Positions 34,185 through 41,946 of a stretch of DNA of 64,000 nucleotides are shown one piece after another. Location of the stretch: assembly GCA_026707225.1 (NCBI GenBank), contig JAPOXG010000112.1, positions 62,001 to 126,000 on the forward strand, written 5' to 3'. How positions within the stretch are numbered: position 1 is the first letter of the stretch; every line of letters begins with the position of its first letter. Source of the stretch: Chloroflexota bacterium (lineage in GTDB: Bacteria; Chloroflexota; Anaerolineae; Aggregatilineales; Phototrophicaceae). The notes beneath the pieces are model-generated. The model saw only the letters and a list, made by a program, of their open reading frames with translations, was not told the DNA's origin and did not search any database. The position numbers and the translations under genes were made by a program.

Positions 34185-35430
34185 TGCCGTCGCCGTTCGC
34201 GCGGATCAAACGCACAAACTGGCGCTTGCCCACCTGCAGCACCGCCGGCAGCATCTCCAACTTGACCGACGCCTGCAGGCTGTCCACCTTGGCATCGTTC
34301 AGCCGGACGCCGCTCTGCTGGATCAAACGCCGAGCTTCGCCGCGGCTGCCCACCATATTGAGCCGCACCAGAATATCGCGGATCTCTTCTTCGACCTTTA
34401 ATTCCGCTTCGGCGATGTCTTCGGGCACGCCCGCCCCGCCGCGAAAGACTTCGTCCCAGCGCGCCTGAGCAACCTCCGCGTCGACCGGGCTGTGAAAGAT
34501 CCCCACGATTTCGCGCGCCAGGCGCATTTTGGTCTCATTCGGATGCGCCGCGCCCGAGCGCAAATCAGCCTCCAGCGCCGCCACCTGCGCCGGCGCCCAG
34601 CCCAGAATCAGCTTGTGGTACACAGCCATCGCCTTGTCCGGCAGGCTCATCACCTTGCCGAACATATCCCAAGGCTCGGAAAGCAACGGAATATGATTCC
34701 CCAGGCTCTTGGACATCTTGATTTCGCCATCGGTGCCGGGCAGGCTCTCGCCCATGATGATGGCAATCTGCGGCTTCTGACCCAAGCCGGTCTGCAATTT
34801 GCGCCCGGCGACCAGGATATTGAAGAGTTGATCCTGCCCGCCGACCTGTACATCGGCTTCCTGCGCCACCGCGTCATAAGCCTGCATCAGCGCATAAAAG
34901 AATTCGTGCAGGTAGATGGCTTTTTCGTCCTCGATGCGCTTGGCGAAATTCTCCCGCGCCATGAACTGCTGCACAGTGAAGTGGCTGGCCAATCGGATGA
35001 TGTCGGCGAAATCGAGCGGCGCCAGCCATTCATCGTTGCGGCGCACGCGCGTCCTATCTTCATCCAGAATCTTAAATGCCTGCTCGGCATAGGTGCGCGC
35101 ATTGTCTTCCACATTCTGCATCGTCAGTTGATCGCGCGCGCTGTCCTTGTCGGACGGGTCGCCGATCAAGCTGGTGAAAGTGCCGACCAGAAATGTCACG
35201 TCATGGCCGAAGTCCTGAAACTGCCGCAGCTTGCGCATAGTGATTGTGTGACCCAAATGCAAGTCCGACGTGCGCGGATCATAGCCACAGTACACCCGCA
35301 GCGGTCGCCCGTCGCGTTCGCATTCCTCCAAACGCCCGCGCAGATCTTTCGCCATGTTTTCTCGCGTTTCCGGATCTCCGTAAGCTGTTCCGGACATCAA
35401 CACTTCGATCTGTTCTTCGATTGTTGCCAT
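34177..35430 (-). CDS. tyrS: Tyrosyl-tRNA synthetase
   Basis: 417 residues from ATG 35430 with AGGGA upstream; GTG 35433 is also possible. Class I motifs are HLGHT (HIGH-like, residues about 57-61) and KMSKSLGNH. The tyrosine pocket shows YALMQAYD and VQVGGQDQLFN. An S4 RNA-binding domain ends the protein (SRGEARRLIQQSGVRLND). The long RTRVRRNDEWLAPL insertion marks the TyrZ-like type rather than the E. coli type. No T-box is present in the ~30-nt leader. Its 3' end overlaps the CoA-transferase B start. Confidence 0.96.
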   Translation of the reverse strand: MATIEEQIEVLMSGTAYGDPETRENMAKDLRGRLEECERDGRPLRVYCGYDPRTSDLHLGHTITMRKLRQFQDFGHDVTFLVGTFTSLIGDPSDKDSARDQLTMQNVEDNARTYAEQAFKILDEDRTRVRRNDEWLAPLDFADIIRLASHFTVQQFMARENFAKRIEDEKAIYLHEFFYALMQAYDAVAQEADVQVGGQDQLFNILVAGRKLQTGLGQKPQIAIIMGESLPGTDGEIKMSKSLGNHIPLLSEPWDMFGKVMSLPDKAMAVYHKLILGWAPAQVAALEADLRSGAAHPNETKMRLAREIVGIFHSPVDAEVAQARWDEVFRGGAGVPEDIAEAELKVEEEIRDILVRLNMVGSRGEARRLIQQSGVRLNDAKVDSLQASVKLEMLPAVLQVGKRQFVRLIRANGDGSG

Positions 35431-35468
35431 CACACATCCCTAATTGACAAAGCAAGCTCCACAGCGTC

Positions 35469-35497
35469 AGTATACCATAGCGGCGCGCCCCTGTTCA
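35469..35497 (-). promoter_or_regulatory. tyrS promoter
   Basis: On the minus strand TGAACA (35492-35497) and TATACT (35469-35474) are 17 bp apart. The -35 hexamer is the same six base pairs that sit at -35 of the divergent alaS promoter. Confidence 0.65.
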
Positions 35498-35520
35498 GTG
35501 CCGCGCGCGCTCGCTATAAT
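35492..35520 (+). promoter_or_regulatory. alaS promoter
   Basis: A perfect TATAAT (35515-35520) lies 17 bp from TGTTCA (35492-35497). Transcription would start near 35527, 64 nt before the alaS ATG. Confidence 0.6.
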
Positions 35521-35590
35521 GCCGCCGAGAGCGGCTCGAAACCGACTTCGAAGGTCGCCGCTTCATCAATAACCAGTGAAGGATAGAGCC

Positions 35591-38287
35591 ATGGACATGA
35601 TGAGCAGCGCGGAAGTACGGCAGAGCTTTCTCGACTTCTTCGAGGAAAAGGGACATCGAGCGGTCGCCTCCTCCTCGCTCGTGCCCGCCGACGATCCCAC
35701 GCTGCTCTTCGTCAACGCCGGCATGGTACAATTCAAGGACGTATTCCTCGGGCACGACAAGCGTGATTACCAGCGCGCCGCCACCTCGCAGAAGTGCATG
35801 CGCGTCAGCGGCAAGCATAACGATCTGGAAAACGTGGGACCATCGCCCCGCCATCACACCTTCTTCGAAATGCTCGGCAATTTCAGCTTTGGCGATTACT
35901 TCAAGCGCGATGCCATCAAGTACGCCCACGAATTGCTGACCGAAGTCTATGGGCTGCCGGCCGATCGCCTCGCCGTCACCATCTACGAATACGACGACGA
36001 ATCCTACGATTGCTGGGTCAACGAGGTCGGCATCAGTCCTATGCGCGTCGCTCGCATGGGACCGTCCACCAATTTCTGGCAGATGGCTGATACCGGACCC
36101 TGTGGACCAAACACAGAAATCCATTGGGATAAATTTCCCGAACGAGGCGACGAGGATGTCATCGCCTTGCTGCAAGCGGAAGACGACCGCTTCCTCGAGA
36201 TCTGGAATCTGGTATTCATGCAATTCAACCGGCAGCAGGCTGATCCCGATCACAGCGGACGGTGGGACGTCCCCTTGCCCGCGCCCGGCGTCGATACCGG
36301 CATGGGTCTTGAACGCATCCTGACTATTTTGCAAGGCGTCGAAGCCAATTACGAAACCGATCTCTTCACGCCCATCATCGAGCGCACGCAAGAATTAACG
36401 GCGCACAGCGACGCCGAACGCGACGCTGACATCGTTCCCTACCGCGTCATTGCCGATCACATCCGCGCGGCTATCTTCCTGGTCAGCGATGGCGTCTTGC
36501 CCGGCGCCAAGGGACGGGCCGCCATCCCCCGCATCGTGATTCGGCGGGCGGCCCGCTTCGGGCGAGCGATCGGCTTCGAGCGACCTTTCCTGGCCGACGT
36601 AGCCGATTCGGTCATCGACATCATGGGCGAGCACTATGCCGAGCTCGTCGAGAACGCCGATAGCATCAAGCGCGCCATCACCTTGGAGGAAGAACGCTTC
36701 CACCGCACGATGGACCGCGGCTTGAATGAACTGGACGATATGCTTGCCAACGTCGGTGATGATCGTGAATTATCCGGTGAGGGTGCCTTTTATCTGAAAG
36801 CCACGCTCGGTCTGCCTTTCCAAGTCACAAAAGATGTTGTGGAAGAGCGTGGATACAGCATCGATGAAGCCGGCTTCGCAGAGGCTGAAGCGGAACATGC
36901 GCGCATAAGCGGCGGCGGATCTTCCCTAGGCGAAATCGAGACGGGCGAGTTTTATCGCGAGCTCCTCGCCGATTTGCAGTCGAGCGCTCAGCTGCCGGCG
37001 AGCGGCCTGACCTACCAGCCCTACACCGATTCACCGGCTGAGGGCGCGCTCCTGGCATTGGCGCAAGACGGCACAATGGTGGACAGCGCCATCGTCGGCG
37101 ACAAGGTGGAGCTGGTGCTCAGCGAGACCCACTTCTACGTCGAAGCCGGCGGCCAAGTCAGCGACACTGGCACGATCAGCGGAGACAGCTGGATGGTGAA
37201 AGTCGAAGCGATGAAACAACCCGTCGCCGGTCTCGTCGTCCACATCGGCGAAGTGGTCGAGGGGGTTCCCGCCATCGGCGACAAAGCGACGGCGCAGGTG
37301 GATGAAGCGCGCCGAAAAGACATCACCCGCAACCACACCGCCACGCACTTGCTGCACGCGGCGCTGCGCAATCAGTTGGGCGCGCATGTGCAGCAGAGAG
37401 GCTCGCTGGTCGCGCCTGACCGGCTGCGCTTCGATTTCTCGCATCCGGAGAAGGTCGCGGACGAGCAATTGTCCGCCGTAACTGCCGAGATTCGCGGAGC
37501 GATGCTGCAGAATTACGATGTTCGCGCTGCCAACACGTCGCTTGAGCAAGCGCGGAGAGATGGGGCGATGGCGCTCTTCGGCGAGAAATACGGCGAAACC
37601 GTGCGAACTGTCAGCATCGCCGATGACGCAGAACGCTACAGCTACGAACTCTGCGGCGGCGTTCACGTCAATCGGACAGCCGAGATCGGCAACTTTGTCT
37701 TCACCAGCGAAGGCAGCGTCAGCGCTGGCATTCGCCGCGTCGAAGCGCTCACCGGGAGAGCCGCCAATGCCCACTTGCAAGCGCAGCATAAGACCTTGAA
37801 CGCCATCGCGCGGCAGCTCGGCACGGTACCTGAGCTGGCGGAAAATCGAATCAGCGTGATCCAGGCTGAACTTGGCGCGGCTCAGCGCGAGATTGAAGAC
37901 TTGCAGCGCAAGCTGGCGCGCCTCAGCTTCAACCAAATGATTGAGGGCGAGCTGGAAAGCCTGAACGGCGTCCAAGCATTGCTCGCCGAACTGGACAACA
38001 CGCCCATGGAAACCATGCGCCAAATGACCGACTGGTTTCGCAACCGCGTCGACAAAGGTGTGATGGTGCTAGCCAGCGACATCAATGGACGCCCGCAGAT
38101 TGTGGTGGCTGTATCCGACGCGCTGGTAAATGACGGAATGCGCGCCGGCGACTTGATCAAACCCATCGCCCGCATCGTCGGCGGCGGTGGCGGCGGCCGC
38201 CCGCAAATGGCGCAAGCCGGCGGCGTCGACAGCAGCAAAATCCCGCAAGCCCTGGAAGCCGCTCGCCATCTGATTGCCGACGCCTGA
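35591..38287 (+). CDS. alaS: Alanyl-tRNA synthetase
   Basis: 898 residues from ATG 35591, chosen for GAAGGAT upstream; GTG 35576 would add five. The aminoacylation domain shows TLLFVNAGMVQFKD, the class II motif 2 region QKCMRVSGKHNDLENVG and FFEMLGNFSFGDYF. The editing domain has the zinc site NHTATHLLH and CGGVHV. The C-terminal part ends in the glycine-rich VGGGGGGRPQMAQAGG of the C-Ala domain. All domains of a full-length AlaRS are present. The gene is divergent from tyrS. Confidence 0.98.
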   Translation: MDMMSSAEVRQSFLDFFEEKGHRAVASSSLVPADDPTLLFVNAGMVQFKDVFLGHDKRDYQRAATSQKCMRVSGKHNDLENVGPSPRHHTFFEMLGNFSFGDYFKRDAIKYAHELLTEVYGLPADRLAVTIYEYDDESYDCWVNEVGISPMRVARMGPSTNFWQMADTGPCGPNTEIHWDKFPERGDEDVIALLQAEDDRFLEIWNLVFMQFNRQQADPDHSGRWDVPLPAPGVDTGMGLERILTILQGVEANYETDLFTPIIERTQELTAHSDAERDADIVPYRVIADHIRAAIFLVSDGVLPGAKGRAAIPRIVIRRAARFGRAIGFERPFLADVADSVIDIMGEHYAELVENADSIKRAITLEEERFHRTMDRGLNELDDMLANVGDDRELSGEGAFYLKATLGLPFQVTKDVVEERGYSIDEAGFAEAEAEHARISGGGSSLGEIETGEFYRELLADLQSSAQLPASGLTYQPYTDSPAEGALLALAQDGTMVDSAIVGDKVELVLSETHFYVEAGGQVSDTGTISGDSWMVKVEAMKQPVAGLVVHIGEVVEGVPAIGDKATAQVDEARRKDITRNHTATHLLHAALRNQLGAHVQQRGSLVAPDRLRFDFSHPEKVADEQLSAVTAEIRGAMLQNYDVRAANTSLEQARRDGAMALFGEKYGETVRTVSIADDAERYSYELCGGVHVNRTAEIGNFVFTSEGSVSAGIRRVEALTGRAANAHLQAQHKTLNAIARQLGTVPELAENRISVIQAELGAAQREIEDLQRKLARLSFNQMIEGELESLNGVQALLAELDNTPMETMRQMTDWFRNRVDKGVMVLASDINGRPQIVVAVSDALVNDGMRAGDLIKPIARIVGGGGGGRPQMAQAGGVDSSKIPQALEAARHLIADA

Positions 38288-38333
38288 TTCCGCATTTCAC
38301 CGTTGGCGGTCAGTCCGCTCATCCATCTCGGAC

Positions 38334-38339
38334 TATACT
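38334..38339 (+). promoter_or_regulatory. -10 element placing the transcription start at the next start codon
   Basis: TATACT lies only 5 nt before GTG 38345 and 8 nt before ATG 38348. If used, the mRNA would be leaderless or nearly so. The -35 region is weak. Confidence 0.45.
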
Positions 38340-38347
38340 TTTAGGTG

Positions 38348-39898
38348 ATGTCCAGCGAAACAGAACAGCTCCATCTCGAGGCGGCGGATACCGTCGTCAC
38401 CGTTCGCGAACGTCTCTCACGCTTGCGGGGGCGCCGCGTCCTCCTTGTTTGGCATGCCGACAGCCCGCTTCTGCGGCGCAAGCTGGACCTGGTGCTTATC
38501 CAGCGCGAAGCCTACCGCCGCGCGATTCAACTGGCGCTCGTTCCCGAGGACGGGCACATCATCGCCCACGCCGCCGAATTGAATATCAGTTGCTTCGCCT
38601 CTGTTGAAGCCAGCAAAAGAGAGCGCTGGAAAAGGGGCCGGCAGAAACGCTTCCTGCCGCGTTATCACAAGCCGAGCGCCGACCTGCAACCTGAGGATCT
38701 TGCCCGGATTGCCGCTCGCATCGAAAATCGCAAACGGCATTCTCCCTGGCGCAGCGCCATTGAACGAGGCTTTGTCCTGCTCCTGCTCATCGCTGTCATC
38801 GGCGCCGCGTTCTACATCGTGCTGCCGAGCGCGGTCGTTGAAGTCAGTCTGGCGCAGGAAGACGTCATCGCAGTCGTGGACATCACCGCTGACCGCAAGT
38901 TGTCGGCTGTAAACCTGGAGCGAGGCCTTATTCCGGCGCAAACCCTGCTTCAGACTGTAGAAACCACCGCGACGATTCCCGCCAGCGGAACCTTCTGGCT
39001 GGATAGCGTCTCGGCAGCCGGTGTGGTGACCTTCACTAACATTGGCGAGGACCCTGTGATCATACCGGCGACGACCATCCTCGGAACCAGCGCCGGCGAG
39101 CCAATCCTCTTTGAGACCACAGCCAATGTCCTGGTTCCGGGCGGCGTCGGACGCAGCGTTGACGCCACTGTCGTAGCGAGAGAGGGCTACCGCGGCAGCA
39201 TCGGAAATGTCAGCGCCGGCATGATTAATACCGTCTTTGGCGCGCTGGCGGAGAGCGTGTCAGTCATCAATCTGGCGCCCCTCGCTGGGGGCGGAGTAAG
39301 CAGTGTCAGTGTGGTCGCCGCCGAGGACCAGGCGCGCCTAGTAGAAAGTGTGCGTATACAGTTGCAATCGCTGGCATTCGAAAAAATGCGCTCAACCCTG
39401 TCCGACAGCCAGATCATAATCATCGAGTCGATACGTGTAGAAGAAGAGCGCAAAGAGTGGACCCATTTCTCGGCCGATGTCGGGACGATGACGAGTGAAC
39501 TGTCGCTTACCATGCGCGCCGTCGTTAGCGCTATCGCGGTGGACGAACGTCTCGGCAAGCAGGTTGCGCAGGCTAGACTAAAATTGATGCTTCCGCCGGG
39601 CAGCGACCTCGTAGCCGGCTCCCTTGATTACACGCGAGGTCCCTTTACGCTGGGTCGCCTCGACGGGCAAGTCAAATTCACCGCCAGCGCCAGCGCCAGA
39701 GCCGCCGCGGCCATAGACTTGGATGCGCTGCGCGCGGAACTGGCCGGTTTGAGCGTAGACGAGGCGCATCGCCTGCTGGCATCACAGCCCGAACTCTCCA
39801 CGACTGATCCTCCCGTAATGAAACTGTATCCGAAGGGCATTCAAAATTTGCCGATTCTCGCGATCCGAATTGATCTGCGCCTCGAAGGAGGAGCATGA
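38348..39898 (+). CDS. Membrane-anchored baseplate J/gp47-like protein
   Basis: 516 residues from ATG 38348 (517 from GTG 38345). The cytoplasmic N-terminal ~135 residues are basic (KRERWKRGRQKRFLP) and start with a Rossmann-like strand (RRVLLVWHADSPLL). One membrane helix at about 140-160 follows. The long extracytoplasmic part contains the beta-rich pattern annotated as baseplate J in such genomes: FTNIGEDPVIIPATTILGTSAGEPILFETT, then VDATVVAREGYRGSIGNVSAG. There is no other phage tail gene nearby, so this is a host envelope protein of unknown role. It overlaps ruvX by 4 nt. Confidence 0.68.
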   Translation: MSSETEQLHLEAADTVVTVRERLSRLRGRRVLLVWHADSPLLRRKLDLVLIQREAYRRAIQLALVPEDGHIIAHAAELNISCFASVEASKRERWKRGRQKRFLPRYHKPSADLQPEDLARIAARIENRKRHSPWRSAIERGFVLLLLIAVIGAAFYIVLPSAVVEVSLAQEDVIAVVDITADRKLSAVNLERGLIPAQTLLQTVETTATIPASGTFWLDSVSAAGVVTFTNIGEDPVIIPATTILGTSAGEPILFETTANVLVPGGVGRSVDATVVAREGYRGSIGNVSAGMINTVFGALAESVSVINLAPLAGGGVSSVSVVAAEDQARLVESVRIQLQSLAFEKMRSTLSDSQIIIIESIRVEEERKEWTHFSADVGTMTSELSLTMRAVVSAIAVDERLGKQVAQARLKLMLPPGSDLVAGSLDYTRGPFTLGRLDGQVKFTASASARAAAAIDLDALRAELAGLSVDEAHRLLASQPELSTTDPPVMKLYPKGIQNLPILAIRIDLRLEGGA

Positions 39899-40347
39899 TC
39901 GGACGTCTGATCGGCATCGACCACGGCCGCAAACGCATCGGCTTGGCGGTCAGCGACGCCTTGGGCGTCAGCGCGCGCGAACTGACGATCCTCGCCAGCA
40001 AAGGCGCCCGATCCGACTTCTCCGCCATCGCCAAGATCGCGGAACAAGAATCTGCAGTCGGGCTTGTTGTCGGCGTCCCGCACAATCCCAACGCGCCCGC
40101 CGGCCTGCCGCGACAAGCCGACGCCGTCCTGGATTGGATTGCCCGCTTGCGCCGCGCCGTCCCTCTGCCAGTCGCAGAAGTGAGCGAGTATCTAACCAGC
40201 GACGAGGCGCGCGCCTTGGCGAAGCAAACGAAGCGGAACCCGCGCGAGCCCATTGACGATCTGGCGGCTCGGATCATCTTGCAGTCTTATCTCGATGCCT
40301 TAAGCTACGGTTCGGCAACGTTTCCCCCGTCCCCGTCAAGCAGTTAA
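39895..40347 (+). CDS. ruvX: Putative Holliday junction resolvase RuvX/YqgF
   Basis: 150 residues. The RNase H-like fold is marked by IGIDHGRKRIGLAVSD at the start, VVGVPHNPNAPAG in the middle and DDLAARIILQSYLD at the end. These carry the acidic residues expected in the active site. Family members process pre-16S rRNA 5' ends and may cleave Holliday junctions. It starts within the stop of the baseplate-J-like gene (ATGA overlap), which suggests coupled translation. Confidence 0.92.
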   Translation: MIGRLIGIDHGRKRIGLAVSDALGVSARELTILASKGARSDFSAIAKIAEQESAVGLVVGVPHNPNAPAGLPRQADAVLDWIARLRRAVPLPVAEVSEYLTSDEARALAKQTKRNPREPIDDLAARIILQSYLDALSYGSATFPPSPSSS

Positions 40348-40374
40348 GCGAAATCGGCTATATTATGAAGTGGT

Positions 40375-40403
40375 GTTGTCAGACGGCGCTTGGCGCTGAC
40401 AAC
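40375..40403 (+). other. Hairpin in the leader of the C39/TPR gene
   Basis: GTTGTCA (40375-40381) pairs with TGACAAC (40397-40403), and inside it GCGC (40386-40389) pairs with GCGC (40393-40396) around a TTG loop. No T run follows, so it is not a plain terminator. A TATATT at 40359-40364 may be the -10 of the gene. Confidence 0.4.
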
Positions 40404-40453
40404 GCGCAACCGCTTCGATTTCAGACGCCGCAGGCATTTGCGAGGGCGAAAAC

Positions 40454-41938
40454 TTGCGCAAATTGCACGATACGCAGCCGAGCCCCAGCTTGTATCTCAA
40501 AAGCCGCCACGACGGTCTGCGGGCGCCGCCGAAGCTGCTTCTCTGGGGAGTGACGCTCTTCTTCCTCCTCGTCGTGCTCGGCATCGCCGGATTTATCTTC
40601 GGGTTCCGCGAAGTTCTGCGGCCCGCGCAGCAGCAGCGGATGATCGACCAATTGCCCTTCCTGAGCGTTCTGCGCAATCCAACGCCAATCGGCGGCGTTT
40701 TCCCCACCATTGTTTCGGCGGAGAACGTCGACGACGCCATGTCCTTGCTGGACATGCCGCTCGAAATCGCCTCGCCAACCGGATCAGCCAACGCAGTCCA
40801 AGCCGCTGTCGATCAGCCGCCCACGGTCACAGCGGCGCTCGCAACGGCAACTGCCCTTCCCACCTTGGTAATCGCCGCCCCTGCGACAGCGGCCGCGCCA
40901 AGTCCCGTCCCAACCCGTCCAGCGTCGTCGCCGGTCCCGACTTTGGCCGCGCTCGTGGAGACGGCGGCGCCACGCTCGTCGCAAAACAGGCTGCCGACTT
41001 CCGCCCGCATTTACGGACTTCTGCATCAGCAGCAAACCTGGAACAACTGTGGACCGGCGACGATCACCATGGCGCTGAGCTACTATGGCTGGCGGCGCGA
41101 CCAGGCATTTGCCGCCGAGCGCCTCAAGCCCAACCGCGAGGACAAGAACGTCAGCCCAGAAGAGCTGGCCGCCTTTGTGGAAGCGGAAAGCAACGTCAAG
41201 GCGGTCGTCCGCATGGGCGGAACGCTTGATTTGCTTAAGCTATTGGTCGCCAATGAATTTCCAGTTGTCATCGAGACCGGCGCCATGTTTGAAGCCTACG
41301 ACTGGATCGGCCATTATCGCGCGCTAATCGCCTATGATGACGCCTACGATGTCATTTATTTTTTCGACAGCTTCCTTGGCGTGGGCGATGGCGCGCAAGG
41401 CGTCAGCATCCCTTACGTCGATGTCGATGCCCACTGGCAAGCCTTTAATCGGACCTTCATCGTGGTCTACGAGCCCCAGCGCGAACCGCTCTTGCGTGAA
41501 CTGATGGGGCGCTATTGGAACGCGGAAGACGCCGCCTTGATCGCCTTCGAGACCGCGCAGTTGGAAGCGCGCCGCGAGCCGCAAAACCCCTTCGCCTGGT
41601 TCAACATGGGCTCCTCCCTGGTCGCGCTGGAGCGGTATCAGGAAGCCGCGACCGCCTTCGATCAAGCGAATCGCACCGGGCAACTGCCCTGGCGCATGCA
41701 CTGGTATCAATACGGCGCGTTCGCCGCTTACTTCCAGGTCGGCCGCTTTGACGATGTCATGAGCCTGGTGCGCATCAATCAGAATAACGCCAGAGAGCTG
41801 GAAGAAACCTATTATTGGCAGGGGCGCGTACAAGAAGCGCAGGGAAATCCTCAGGCGGCGGCGGCCTCCTACCGCCGCGCGCTGGCTTATAATCCGCAGT
41901 TCGACGCCGTCCGCGAAGCCTTGGCTGCCCTCAACTAG
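40454..41938 (+). CDS. Membrane-anchored C39-like cysteine peptidase with TPR repeats
   Basis: 494 residues from a TTG start preceded by GAGGGCG. One membrane helix (about 27-52) is followed by a Thr/Ala/Pro-rich linker (110-175). A C39-type papain fold has Cys in NNCGPATITMALSYYGW, His in GHYRALIAYDD, and DSFLG. The C-terminal ~130 residues contain TPR repeats (NPFAWFNMGSSLVALERYQEAATAFDQA; ETYYWQGRVQEAQGNPQAAAASYRRAL). The catalytic domain faces outward. It may cleave peptides at the surface, though no bacteriocin transporter is attached. murJ starts 8 nt downstream. Confidence 0.8.
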   Translation: MRKLHDTQPSPSLYLKSRHDGLRAPPKLLLWGVTLFFLLVVLGIAGFIFGFREVLRPAQQQRMIDQLPFLSVLRNPTPIGGVFPTIVSAENVDDAMSLLDMPLEIASPTGSANAVQAAVDQPPTVTAALATATALPTLVIAAPATAAAPSPVPTRPASSPVPTLAALVETAAPRSSQNRLPTSARIYGLLHQQQTWNNCGPATITMALSYYGWRRDQAFAAERLKPNREDKNVSPEELAAFVEAESNVKAVVRMGGTLDLLKLLVANEFPVVIETGAMFEAYDWIGHYRALIAYDDAYDVIYFFDSFLGVGDGAQGVSIPYVDVDAHWQAFNRTFIVVYEPQREPLLRELMGRYWNAEDAALIAFETAQLEARREPQNPFAWFNMGSSLVALERYQEAATAFDQANRTGQLPWRMHWYQYGAFAAYFQVGRFDDVMSLVRINQNNARELEETYYWQGRVQEAQGNPQAAAASYRRALAYNPQFDAVREALAALN

Positions 41939-41946
41939 GAAACTGA

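Noticed and set aside
34492..35586. Long plus-strand ORF opposite tyrS
   Set aside because: A shadow of tyrS, whose HIGH, KMSKS and S4 motifs are unambiguous on the minus strand.
37031..38023. 330-codon minus-strand ORF opposite alaS
   Set aside because: It lies wholly within the alaS editing and C-Ala domains; no start signal or family pattern.
38348..39898. Reading the baseplate-J-like gene as a prophage remnant
   Set aside because: There are no other phage genes, it has a membrane helix, and it is embedded between alaS and ruvX.
39895..40347. ruvX plus dprA and mutL as evidence of a natural-competence island
   Set aside because: The genes are far apart, each is widespread as a housekeeping gene, and no com pilus or uptake genes are present.
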